This document shows, in pieces, positions 44,250 to 53,470 of a stretch of 64,000 bases of DNA. Origin of the DNA: Pseudobacteriovorax sp. (lineage in GTDB: Bacteria > Bdellovibrionota_B > Oligoflexia > Oligoflexales > Oligoflexaceae); NCBI GenBank assembly GCA_013215145.1, contig JABSRP010000035.1, positions 29,006 through 93,005 on the forward strand, read 5' to 3'. Made by a program: the position numbers and the translations under genes. The notes under the pieces were generated by a model. It was not told where the DNA came from and ran no database searches. It saw only the letters and a program-made list of their open reading frames with translations. Numbering within the stretch: position 1 is the first letter of the stretch; every line of letters begins with the position of its first letter.

Positions 44250-47200
44250 CCATTGCTGCAAGGATCTGGAAGTTTCGTCGTCTCAGTTGGCTATTAGCAG
44301 TGGCCTTCAGCCTTTTAGGAGTGATTTCCTGGATAACGATGCCAAAAGAAGAGGATCCTAAGTTAAAAGAGCGTTTTGGTGTGATCACGATTCCCTTTCC
44401 AGGGGCTAGTCCCAGCGAGGTGCAGAGAAAGATTGTAGCTCCCTTGACCGAAGAGTTGAGTGAGATTGAGGAGATTAAAAAAATAAATAGTGAGGCGCGG
44501 TATCAGTTTGCTGTGCTGAGGATCGAGCTGGGTGATAGCCTGAGTCAGTCGGCTGCCATTGATGCGGCATGGAATGATATCCGCGAGGCTATCCGCATTG
44601 CCAAACAGGATTGGCCAGATATCGTTGATGGCGAGGAGCTCAATCGTTCGGTCTTAGATCAACACGCGATGATCTACGCCCTGACTGGTGAAAACAAAAC
44701 ACTTTTGGATTTGCTGGCTCAGGCTGAAGATCTTAAAGATCACTTGATGGGGATCACTGGGGTCTCGCGGGTGGATATCATCGGCGATCCGGGGCGACAA
44801 ATTTCTATTGCTTTAGATAGCAAAAAACTTGAAGACAAAGGCCTTAGACTGGCCTCCATCGTACAAAAACTAGCCGGAAGCAACGTAGCAGCCGGCTCGG
44901 GAAGCCTGGAAATTTCAGGTAAAAATGTCGGTATTACGGCCAATGACACCTTCTCGGACCTAAAAGAATTGGAAAACTTTCCTATCTACTCTAATAACGG
45001 GACTGTGAATTACTTAAAAGAATTGGGTCGTGTTTCGCTGACTCCTAAACTACCTGCGGAGGAGTCTGTTTTTTGGCAAGGCAAACCAGCGTTAATGATT
45101 GGGATTGTTCCAGAAGGTAATATTGATCTCATCGCTGTTGGAGACCGGGTGAATAAGCTGATGGATGGATTGGTACTGACTGAGGGCATAGACTTGGATA
45201 TGGTCACCTTTCAGCCAAACTACGTTGAGCAAAGACTGCTTGAACTTGCCCAATCCTTGCTTATCGGTATGCTTGTGATTGCCGGTATCCTTCTCTTGTT
45301 TATGGGTGTACGGGTTGGTCTGCTGGTTGCGTTAACCATACCATCGGTGACCCTGATATCTCTGACCCTGTACTCTTATACGGGCGGTGTCATGCAGCAA
45401 ATCTCTATCGCAGCCTTTGTCCTGGCGCTTGGGTTACTGGTGGATAACTTTATTGTGATCGTCGAGGGAGTGCAGACGCGATTAGATCACGGAGCGCAGC
45501 GCTCTGAAGCCGCTATTCTTACCATTAGGGAGTTCATCACCCCTTTGGCTGCCGCTACGGGCACCACGGTAGCCACATTCATCCCTCTCTTGGGTTCTGT
45601 CGGTAGCACAGCGGATTTTACGCGCTCAATCCCACAGGTGACGACACTGACTCTTTGCTTAAGCTATATTTTTGCGATACTCGTCACCTCCAGTCTCAGC
45701 GCTTATATCCTAAAGCCTAATGGCAAGGATCAAAAAAAGACCGTATTTGAAAGTCTCGGCGAAAAGATTGCCTGGTTTCCCAGTCTATACCCAAAATCGA
45801 CGATAACACTCTGTGTACTAGCATTGATGGCCGTCCTTCCCTTGGTTCCTCAGCTTAAGATGCAGTTTTTCCCGTTGGCCGATCGCAACCAGCTAGTGGT
45901 CAATCTCCAGCTTCCTGAAGGTAGCCACCTAACTAGCACGGAAGCTGCAGCTACAGAGCTTGCGTCTGCCATTGAATCCATATCGTATGTCGAGTCGGTA
46001 GGAGTCTTTGTCGGGCGAAGCGTCCCTAGGTTTTTTTACAACCTCAATCAAAGTTTAAAAAGTCCGCATATGGCTCAGATGATTGTCACTTTTGATGACT
46101 TTAAAAACGGCGCGCGACTAAGGCAAAGTATCGAATCGCTCGCCCAAAAGATAGTCCCTGAGGCAAGTGTCGTGGCGAAAAATTTAGGGCAAGGCCCCCC
46201 TGTAGATGCTGATATAGCGATCAAAGTATTTGGTCAAGACCGTGAAGCACTTTGGCAGGCTGCTGAGCGCATCCAGTGGTCGCTGCGTGATCAGAATCTG
46301 GCAGTAGATATTCGCTCAGACATTGGGTTAGGGCAACCCACGCTGAACTATGTGATAGCCGACGAAAATGCCCAGAGGTTTGGGCTTGCGCGGAGTCAAT
46401 TGACTCAAATGCTAGTTTATTATGCTCGCGGGTTACCTATTTCTGATTTTTATGCTGAGACGGATACTTATGATATCGTTCTCATGGCCCAAGAAACCCT
46501 TTCTGGCGAGCCAGTGAGTATTTTAGATTCCTATGTGGCTCCCTCAATGACTGATAGTCTCTATTTTCGCGACCTGGTGAGACCAGATCTAGATTTTCAT
46601 CCTGCTAGCTTAAAATATGAAAATGGGCGTCAACTGATCCATGTCTATGCCGAGCTACCCGATGGCGTTGGTTTTAATCAGGTCCTAGGGCCACTTGTTG
46701 AGGGCCTAGCGGCAGAGCCGCTTCCCACTGGGTTAAGTTATAGCATCGGGGGGTCTGCTGAAGAATCTGAGACAGCTAATCGGGCTATTGCCAAGGTGGT
46801 GCCATTGGGAATTCTTTTGCTATTGGTATCGATGATGGCTCAGTTTAACAGCTTTCGTCGTATCTTGATCATCAACGCTGTGGTGCCTTTTATATGTATC
46901 GGTGTGATCTTAGGTTTATGGTTGACGGGACAGCCCTTTAGCTTCTTTTCGCTGCTGGGAGCCTTGGCTCTGATTGGTATTGTGGTGAACAATGCTATCC
47001 TATTGGTGGATTATGCTGATACGAAGGTGAAAGAGGGCATTACAGTCGATGTCGCCGTTAAGTTAGCCGTGAGTCGCCGGCTGCGTCCCATTTTTCTTAC
47101 CACTCTAACAACGATTGCTGGATTGCTGCCTTTAGCGTTAGGAAAAGCTACGCTTTGGCCACCCTTTGCCTATGCCATTATCTTTGGTTTGATCGCTAGC

Positions 47201-48649
47201 GCGTGTATCACGCTATTTTTGGTTGCCTCGCTGTATATGCTGTTTTTTGCTAAAAAAGCAGAGAATCTTTCTGCCGAGGAGGTGACTGATCTAGGGGCAA
47301 AACAGAAATTAAAGGGAGTCGCAGAAGCAACGGTGATTCTCTTAGCAGTTGCTCTGGTTAGCCTTTCGTCTCAGGATGGGCTATCTAATACGGTGCAAGA
47401 TGGTAATGATGTCTCTTTGCCTTTAAGTAAGGTCTTAGAATTGGTGGCAGGTAGCAAACCAGTCCAAAGTAGCCGCACGCAACGCGATCAGGCTCTGATC
47501 TCGCAAGATCTACAAAACGCCGCTGCTTTTTATCCCAAGGTTGGTGCGAAGGTAGAACGGATCTTTCGCGATCGCGAAACCTATAGCGAGGGGCCTTTTG
47601 GGATTAAGATCCCTGGTAATCCCTCGGCACAGTGGCAGGCAGGCTTGGGATTGGAACAGCCGGTCTACAGTCATGCTAATATGATTCAAAAACCCAAAAC
47701 GCTGAAATTTTTGGAAGATCTACGGGAGCATGAAATCGATTTTGTGACGGAATCGGTGCGTTTGGAGGCATCTCTTATTTTCGTTGAGATTCTACGTTTG
47801 GAATTTCAGAAAGAGGGCTTGCTCGAGCTAAAACAAAACCTCAAGAAACGTCAATTTGAGATGAAACGACTCAATATTTTAGGTGTGGTCACAGAACTTG
47901 ATCAATCGAAGATCGCCGTGGCTATAAACGACTGCCTTCATGGCATCGAAACCATAGATCATATTTTGCCGAACCTGCAAAACCGTTTATCAGCCTTATT
48001 GGGAACGAACTTTCGAGTCTTGCCGCAACTAGATTCCGGTTTAGATACCTTGCTTTCCTGGGTTGATACTGAAGAGTATGCGAGTAAAAAGACCGAGCGT
48101 GCGGATATCATGTTGGACCAAAAGCAAATTCAAATCATTGATAGTGAGATTGAAGAGATTCGAGCCACCCGCTTGCCAGAAGTATCGCTCAAAGCACAAT
48201 CCATCCTACTGTCACCTAGTCCCTTCAAGCAGGAGACTTGGAATGAGCTTAGCATCGGAATCACGATGGATATCTGGACGGGAGGCACCAAAGGCTATCG
48301 CATCAAAGAAAAAATGCGGGAAAAATCTAAAAAGATCTTAGATCGTCAGGCTAAAATTGAAGCCATCGAAGCCGAAGCCGGTGAGTACTTCGCGAGATTT
48401 GTGATGCATCGTAAAAAAATTGCTACCGAAAAAGCTAGTATGAATCAACTTTCCAGCTCTGTAGAGCTGTCGCGAAAACGGTTTAATCGGGGGAAAGCAA
48501 GGTTTCTCGATGTGATTGATGGAGAGTTTTTATTGAGAGATAAACGCGATGCCTGGCGCATGGCTCATTTGGATGCCGTCAAAAATTTGTTTCAGTTCAG
48601 GTTTTTGTTGGGGCAGTCGCTTTTGCCTTTGGCAAAACCTGGAGGTTAG
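44246..48649 (+). CDS. RND efflux pump fused to a TolC-like outer-membrane channel
   Basis: A 1467-residue chain. Residues 1 to about 1010 are a complete RND (AcrB/HAE-like) transporter. They comprise helix 1 (LSWLLAVAFSLLGVISW), PGASPSEVQRKIVAPLTEEL, helix-4 motif GLLVDNFIVIVEG (one of the usual two Asp replaced by Asn), the second periplasmic loop, and LLGALALIGIVVNNAILLVDYAD to the last helix near 984-1010. After a short linker, residues about 1021-1046 form a signal-peptide-like segment (VILLAVALVSLSSQD). Residues about 1055-1467 are an outer membrane efflux protein with the OEP repeats (SVRLEASLIFVEILRLEFQ and a second half ending FQFRFLLGQSL). No stop or good ribosome binding site separates them. 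Cleavage after the internal signal could release the channel. The gene is repressed by the divergent TetR; substrate unknown. Confidence 0.85.
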   Translation: MTIAARIWKFRRLSWLLAVAFSLLGVISWITMPKEEDPKLKERFGVITIPFPGASPSEVQRKIVAPLTEELSEIEEIKKINSEARYQFAVLRIELGDSLSQSAAIDAAWNDIREAIRIAKQDWPDIVDGEELNRSVLDQHAMIYALTGENKTLLDLLAQAEDLKDHLMGITGVSRVDIIGDPGRQISIALDSKKLEDKGLRLASIVQKLAGSNVAAGSGSLEISGKNVGITANDTFSDLKELENFPIYSNNGTVNYLKELGRVSLTPKLPAEESVFWQGKPALMIGIVPEGNIDLIAVGDRVNKLMDGLVLTEGIDLDMVTFQPNYVEQRLLELAQSLLIGMLVIAGILLLFMGVRVGLLVALTIPSVTLISLTLYSYTGGVMQQISIAAFVLALGLLVDNFIVIVEGVQTRLDHGAQRSEAAILTIREFITPLAAATGTTVATFIPLLGSVGSTADFTRSIPQVTTLTLCLSYIFAILVTSSLSAYILKPNGKDQKKTVFESLGEKIAWFPSLYPKSTITLCVLALMAVLPLVPQLKMQFFPLADRNQLVVNLQLPEGSHLTSTEAAATELASAIESISYVESVGVFVGRSVPRFFYNLNQSLKSPHMAQMIVTFDDFKNGARLRQSIESLAQKIVPEASVVAKNLGQGPPVDADIAIKVFGQDREALWQAAERIQWSLRDQNLAVDIRSDIGLGQPTLNYVIADENAQRFGLARSQLTQMLVYYARGLPISDFYAETDTYDIVLMAQETLSGEPVSILDSYVAPSMTDSLYFRDLVRPDLDFHPASLKYENGRQLIHVYAELPDGVGFNQVLGPLVEGLAAEPLPTGLSYSIGGSAEESETANRAIAKVVPLGILLLLVSMMAQFNSFRRILIINAVVPFICIGVILGLWLTGQPFSFFSLLGALALIGIVVNNAILLVDYADTKVKEGITVDVAVKLAVSRRLRPIFLTTLTTIAGLLPLALGKATLWPPFAYAIIFGLIASACITLFLVASLYMLFFAKKAENLSAEEVTDLGAKQKLKGVAEATVILLAVALVSLSSQDGLSNTVQDGNDVSLPLSKVLELVAGSKPVQSSRTQRDQALISQDLQNAAAFYPKVGAKVERIFRDRETYSEGPFGIKIPGNPSAQWQAGLGLEQPVYSHANMIQKPKTLKFLEDLREHEIDFVTESVRLEASLIFVEILRLEFQKEGLLELKQNLKKRQFEMKRLNILGVVTELDQSKIAVAINDCLHGIETIDHILPNLQNRLSALLGTNFRVLPQLDSGLDTLLSWVDTEEYASKKTERADIMLDQKQIQIIDSEIEEIRATRLPEVSLKAQSILLSPSPFKQETWNELSIGITMDIWTGGTKGYRIKEKMREKSKKILDRQAKIEAIEAEAGEYFARFVMHRKKIATEKASMNQLSSSVELSRKRFNRGKARFLDVIDGEFLLRDKRDAWRMAHLDAVKNLFQFRFLLGQSLLPLAKPGG

Positions 48650-50721
48650 CTCGCCTTTAGCATGCTCTCGTTTGTTTTCATCATCAAACCATCCATGGCT
48701 TGCAGCATTTTTGCTTGGGAGCCTCTTGGATTGGGAAAGTGCTCCTGTCTCCAAGACATCCAATGACTGAGATCAAAGGGTTTTTGAGGATCAGTGATCA
48801 GTATCGCCGTCAATTCATCGAGTACTTGGGAAAGCGGGATAATGAGCTGATCAGCTCTCACCCCGGGGCAAATAACTTGCGTTTCATTCAGTAATTGATT
48901 TAGGAAATTTTGATCCTGACAGAGATTTAAGATATCGCCTTGAGTTGTCATGGGCTCGGTGACTGCGGGGGCATAGTGTCCTTCCTCATTATGGCCGTGG
49001 TCATGCAGAGCCTCACTTTCAATGTGCTCTTCATCGTACATTAGATTGTTGAGTGCATGAAGCAAATAAAATCGGTCGATGCCTAATACTTTGCCAAGCT
49101 CTTTGGAGTAAGATGTAGACCCTAGGTAGGCAGCCTCCTCCTTTAGTTTTGCTATAGGGAAAAAGAACAAATCGAAAGTTCCCAGCATCTCGTCAACACC
49201 CAATGCTGTCGGAGTGCCGGAGAGATTGATAGCAAGGAAGCATTGCTTTTTCTTCAAAGGGCTAAATCTATCTATTTCCTTCAGGTGTAAGAGAGTGTAG
49301 ATATCGCCTTCCTTTGTTTCGATGGCTCCCATATCGATGACAACGTCATTGGCATAAAAGCAGCCGACTATGCAGTCTTTTGATATACTATAAGTGTTGT
49401 TTCCAAAGCGAAACAGAACTGACGATTCTTGGTAGAATCCTATAGGTATATTGATATCAAATTTGGTGAATTGATTGACTTCCGAGTCAAAGTATACCGA
49501 GCCACCCGAAGATTCGACCTGGGTTCTGATGACATCCATTCCCACGCCTCGTCCTGAAAGATCAGTGACTTGATCGTTAGAGGAAAATCCAGGGTGGAAG
49601 ATCAAAGCTTGTTTTTCGTAATAGTTTAGGGATTCAGCCTCTGCTACCGTCAAAACTGATTTTTCTATGGCGCGCTCTGCTATTTTTTCACCATCTAGGC
49701 CTTTTCCGTCCTCTTGGAAATGCAAAACAATGCGGCCACCGTTCTGCGATACACCTATAGTGATGTTGCCTGTTTCTTCTTTGCCTTTGGCAACCCTCTC
49801 ATGGGGTAGCTCTATGCCGTGGTCGATGGCATTGCGGCAAAGGTGAGTGAGGCAGTCGGATACGATCTGAAACCAAGTCACATCAATATTGATTTCGCCA
49901 AAACCCTCTGCTTTAACGAGTATCTTTTTGCCCAAGCGGTTGGCTAAATCGTAAAGAAGACTTTCGACCTTTCCTTCGAGTGGTGACATGTTGACTTGAC
50001 GAGTAGCCTGAAGTGTGACAATGGCATCTTCTAGCTTTTCTAGAACAGATTTTTGAGATGTATCTTGGGGGCTAGATATGAGCTGATATAATGCCGAGCA
50101 CATAGAGTTAGTCAACATATCGAGGTCTTGCTCTCGGATACCATAGGTATGATGCCTTTTGGTACCTGCATCGGCAACTGACTCTGAAGATGACTTAATA
50201 AAGTCTAAAAGACCAGCATAATGGCTTGTATCATCTTTAGTCTTGGTAGACTTGGCGGTTTTAGGCTTTGGGTCTACACCTACATATAGTCTCTGAAAGA
50301 CCTGAAAATAAAAGGCCATGGTCCTGAGCTTAGAAAGAAACTCCTCCTTGGAAAACGTGTCCGGCGACAAGGCAAGCACCATTTGTTTTAGGCATTGTAG
50401 GAAAGGCACTAGTGTTTGATAGGTCCCTGGCTTAAATTTTATCGAACCGTCACGAATGGAACAAAAAATATCTTCTATAGAATGAATAAATTTGGAGGTT
50501 TTTGTCAGTTTAAATTGAGCTGAGGTTCCCTTTAGGGTGTGTAAGAGTCTCATAGCTAAATTGAGATCTTCTTGCGAAGGGTAGTGGTCTTTTTCGAAAA
50601 ACATGGTTTCGAGCTGATGGATGAGTTCTACAATTTCAGATTGGAAGTTCTTGAGGAGGTTTTCATACTCCTCGCCTAGAAAGTCTTTGTGTTCAATAAG
50701 TTGTTCGAAGTCTTTTTGCAT
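48646..50721 (-). CDS. CheA-like histidine kinase (Hpt, ATPase and CheW-like domains)
   Basis: A 691-residue soluble kinase. P1 is an Hpt domain with RLLHTLKGTSAQF (phospho-His61). A dimerisation-like helix pair lies at about 205-265. P4 has THLCRNAIDHGIELP, FQEDGKGLDG and LSGRGVGMDV. P5 is a CheW-like SH3 domain (about 445-575). The C-terminal 110 residues with a His-rich loop (HDHGHNEEGHYAP) are not a known module. It lacks the CheY-binding P2 domain. The response-regulator gene lies directly upstream in the same operon (15-base gap). Its last 4 bases overlap the end of the convergent pump gene. It is probably coupled to a receptor system through CheW; no MCP is in the window. Confidence 0.87.
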   Translation of the reverse strand: MQKDFEQLIEHKDFLGEEYENLLKNFQSEIVELIHQLETMFFEKDHYPSQEDLNLAMRLLHTLKGTSAQFKLTKTSKFIHSIEDIFCSIRDGSIKFKPGTYQTLVPFLQCLKQMVLALSPDTFSKEEFLSKLRTMAFYFQVFQRLYVGVDPKPKTAKSTKTKDDTSHYAGLLDFIKSSSESVADAGTKRHHTYGIREQDLDMLTNSMCSALYQLISSPQDTSQKSVLEKLEDAIVTLQATRQVNMSPLEGKVESLLYDLANRLGKKILVKAEGFGEINIDVTWFQIVSDCLTHLCRNAIDHGIELPHERVAKGKEETGNITIGVSQNGGRIVLHFQEDGKGLDGEKIAERAIEKSVLTVAEAESLNYYEKQALIFHPGFSSNDQVTDLSGRGVGMDVIRTQVESSGGSVYFDSEVNQFTKFDINIPIGFYQESSVLFRFGNNTYSISKDCIVGCFYANDVVIDMGAIETKEGDIYTLLHLKEIDRFSPLKKKQCFLAINLSGTPTALGVDEMLGTFDLFFFPIAKLKEEAAYLGSTSYSKELGKVLGIDRFYLLHALNNLMYDEEHIESEALHDHGHNEEGHYAPAVTEPMTTQGDILNLCQDQNFLNQLLNETQVICPGVRADQLIIPLSQVLDELTAILITDPQKPFDLSHWMSWRQEHFPNPRGSQAKMLQAMDGLMMKTNESMLKAS

Positions 50722-50736
50722 TAGCTGTATTCTTCG

Positions 50737-51473
50737 TTAAAAAATTCCAAATTTTTCCGATTCTTGTACGTCTTCTTCCTCGTCATCAAAGTCATTGAGC
50801 GGGTCACCTTGCAATTTAATTTGCTCGGCCAGGGTTATCTCCATGGCAGACTCTAAGCCCATTCCGATCCGTTGTATGAGCTCTTTGGTCTTTTGTGGGT
50901 CGGCTTCATCGTTGACGTCTAGTTCGCTGCTGATAAGGTCTGTTTGGCCTTTTAGAAAAACAAGAATATTTGCTAACTTTAGTAGGTAGTCGTTGTCGTT
51001 GTCGTTTTCGATGGAGCCTTCATTCATCTGATGGATCGATGATGCCACAAGTTGTGCTAGATCGTTGGTACTTGGGGTCTTAGTTCCTGTATGAGTATTT
51101 CCATCTAATAAGTTGGAATAGTTTAGACCTTTTTTAACCTTCGCGTAGACGTCTTCCTGATAAAAAGGCTTGTCTAGCAGGTCAAAGGCTCCAAGGCGTA
51201 TGGCTTCGATGGCATTTTTTTGTCTGCGAAGCTTGTGATAAACAGGAAGGGTTTGTAATAACCGTTTTCTCTAGCATGACTTAAGAACGCCATCCCATCC
51301 ATAACGGGCATATTCATATCAGATATAACCAGTTTTATATCGTTACTATGCTTATCTAGCAGTTCTAGACCCTTCGACCCATTTTCAGCTTCAATGATAG
51401 GCTCTTTGAAGTCTTCAAGAATCATCTTCAGAAGATCGCGGATGTCTGGTTCATCATCCAGTACGAGTATCAT
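50737..51473 (-). pseudogene. CheY-like response regulator, frameshifted in a seven-base homopolymer
   Basis: ATG 51473 has a perfect AAGGAGG box. The receiver domain has LDDEPDI (acid pocket), phospho-Asp52 in VISDMNMPVMDG and FITSF. After ADKK the frame hits a run of seven T (51215-51221 on the plus strand) and ends after MPSKPYALEPLTC. One base more in that run would continue with NAIEAIRLGAFDLLDKPFYQ, supplying the conserved DKPF lysine of receiver domains. It would then run on through a linker into the helical C-terminal frame that ends at 50737. The full protein would be about 245 residues. This is a classic homopolymer indel: true mutation, phase variation, or sequencing error. It is the cognate partner of the CheA-like kinase. 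Confidence 0.78.
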
Positions 51474-51579
51474 GTTATCCTCCTTGGCAGCATTATGTTT
51501 CGGTATGTTAGTGCAATAAACTGAAGTGGTATGTGATATCATTTGAAAAAAACTAAGCTATTTTTGCAGTGGGGATGAC

Positions 51580-52941
51580 ATGCAGAGCGAACTCGCTTTA
51601 CGTTTTCGGTCAATATTGAAAGGCCAAGCACAGCCAACGATACAATGGCTGGAAAATAATGAGGAGCATGTCTTAAGTGCCAGTGCGATCTGGAATTGCT
51701 CCCTTAGTAAACGGCACGAGTGGCGTCGCCAAGGATTAAAGCCGGGGGATACCGTTGTACTTAAAGGTAGCCATCCCAAAAGGTTATACGAGTTGATGGC
51801 AGCCTTGATTGGGGGATTTGCCGTAGCTATCGTTCCTGATGGAGGTGACCCGGATTTTGAACAGTTGGAACGTGTGTCGCAGGCTAGAATTTTCGAGCAG
51901 AATGACAATGATGATCTGGAGTTAGTTATTGATAGACCCGATGGAAGCCAGATGATCGGCGCAGTTGTATGGCTGCAAACTAGTGGGTCGACAGGAAAAC
52001 CTAAGTGGATTGGCTATCACGAAAAAGGAATCCTTCATCAACTCAGCTCTCACGCCCCGTTTTTCTCCTCAGCTGCTTCCTCGAGCAGACTTTGCTTGCT
52101 GCCTAACTCTCATGCTTTTGGTCTTATTCTCGATCAGATACTCGGGCTTTGGCTTGGCCAGAGTTTGTTTTTCATGCCTCCAAGCTCCATGACAATACGC
52201 TCCGTCAGGCAGTATCTAGAGTTTGGCGATCGTATAACGATAGCATTAGTTCCAAGGCAGTTAGACATCTTGCTAAGGTCTATCGGCAGTCGTGAGTATC
52301 TTAATGGTGTTCAATTAAGTGTTCATACTGGTGGCGGCATCGTGAGACAAAGCCTGATCGATCAGGCTAGCGAGTTAGGAATCGAGATCATAGAGGGGTA
52401 TGGGTTAACGGAGTTAGGCCCTGGGGTGTTAATGAATGGGAAGCCACAGGGTTGTCAGGTAAAATTAGAGCATACTAAAAATGGAGTTGGTGAAGTCTAT
52501 GTGCTGAGCCCGAGTCTAGGAATATTCGATAATGGGGATCGACTCGACACTGATGGTTACTATCGCACCGGCGATTGGGGGCGCTACGAGAAAAATAGTC
52601 GCCTGACGATCTTAGGAAGGCAAGGCGATATGCTTAAAACCTGCCAGGGAACTTGGATGGCCTTGCCTGAGTTGGAAGAAACGCTGATAAAACGCTTCGG
52701 GTTTATGGAATGTGTTATCGAAAATCATCAGGCTGATGCTATAAAAGTTAAGGCTTTAGTGGGCGTGCACTATCAAACAAAGAACAAAATCTCGTCTATC
52801 GAAACCTTCCTCCTTAGATTGCTCGGACGTGCCGCAAAGCTGATATTTTTTCCCTCGGATCAGTCTTGGGAAAAGGCGAGCCGAGGTATCAAAGCAAAAT
52901 CATGTAGGGAATTGCTGGTGCAACAAAGTGCGGCAGAATAA
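51580..52941 (+). CDS. pcl: AMP-forming acyl-CoA ligase, probably p-coumaroyl-CoA ligase of the PYP cluster
   Basis: A 453-residue adenylate-forming enzyme. Motifs are LQTSGSTGKPKW (132-143, A3/P-loop), GYGLTELG (273-280, A5), YYRTGDWG (327-334, A7) and GRQGDMLK (346-353, A8). It is shorter than typical 4-coumarate ligases (about 500-550), mainly in the C-terminal domain. The function is inferred from the neighbours: together with an aromatic ammonia-lyase and PYP this is the known three-gene set that makes p-coumarate, activates it to the CoA thioester and loads it on the photoreceptor. GGGGAT precedes ATG 51580. The gene is divergent to the CheA/response-regulator operon (106 bases). Confidence 0.78.
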   Translation: MQSELALRFRSILKGQAQPTIQWLENNEEHVLSASAIWNCSLSKRHEWRRQGLKPGDTVVLKGSHPKRLYELMAALIGGFAVAIVPDGGDPDFEQLERVSQARIFEQNDNDDLELVIDRPDGSQMIGAVVWLQTSGSTGKPKWIGYHEKGILHQLSSHAPFFSSAASSSRLCLLPNSHAFGLILDQILGLWLGQSLFFMPPSSMTIRSVRQYLEFGDRITIALVPRQLDILLRSIGSREYLNGVQLSVHTGGGIVRQSLIDQASELGIEIIEGYGLTELGPGVLMNGKPQGCQVKLEHTKNGVGEVYVLSPSLGIFDNGDRLDTDGYYRTGDWGRYEKNSRLTILGRQGDMLKTCQGTWMALPELEETLIKRFGFMECVIENHQADAIKVKALVGVHYQTKNKISSIETFLLRLLGRAAKLIFFPSDQSWEKASRGIKAKSCRELLVQQSAAE

Positions 52942-52999
52942 AAAGCCTCAAAAAAGCTTTCTTCCTTCCGAAGCAGATTCTAACGGAAGGAGGTCTACG

Positions 53000-53470
53000 A
53001 TGAATGTAGAGCAAATGAAAAAGAATATTCAGAGCTTTCAAAAGCTCGAAGGTCAGAAAATTAGTGCTGATACGGTTCGCACACTCTTCGACAGTCAAGG
53101 CTTTCAGAGTGTTTACACGGAACTAATGTCCCAAGTCCCAGCCGACATCCAAAACGATTTAGCCATATTTGCTGCCGAGGGAATCGACAAGATCACTAAT
53201 TCTGTCGAGAATGTCGACGACGGTGATGAGTTGCAGTACATGATTGCTATCAATTACATGTTACTAAAGGGCGAGTGGACCCTGATGAACTGCCAACTCA
53301 ATTACCAGATAATGGCGACGGGTGATGACCCTGATCCGATAGATATGTATAAGGCATCAATTGTTACGGCTTTACTAGCCCAAGTTGAGCCTTACCTTAA
53401 TCCGCAGGCTACGCAAGAGATAACTGAAATGCTAAATTTAAGAATCCGCGAGGTCGTAGAAGCTGCTTAG
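53000..53470 (+). CDS. Conserved-looking small helical protein inside the PYP cluster
   Basis: A 156-residue cytoplasmic protein from ATG 53000, which has a perfect GGAAGGAGG box 6 nt upstream. It lies 58 bases after the ligase on the same strand, so the two are probably cotranscribed. It is acidic and almost all alpha-helical (SADTVRTLFDSQGFQSVYTE, IQNDLAIFAAEGIDKI, MYKASIVTALLAQVEPYL) with one Cys. I do not recognise a family. Its 3' end overlaps the convergent ammonia-lyase gene by 33 bases. Its place between ligase and lyase makes it a candidate accessory or signalling partner of PYP (inference). Confidence 0.7.
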   Translation: MNVEQMKKNIQSFQKLEGQKISADTVRTLFDSQGFQSVYTELMSQVPADIQNDLAIFAAEGIDKITNSVENVDDGDELQYMIAINYMLLKGEWTLMNCQLNYQIMATGDDPDPIDMYKASIVTALLAQVEPYLNPQATQEITEMLNLRIREVVEAA

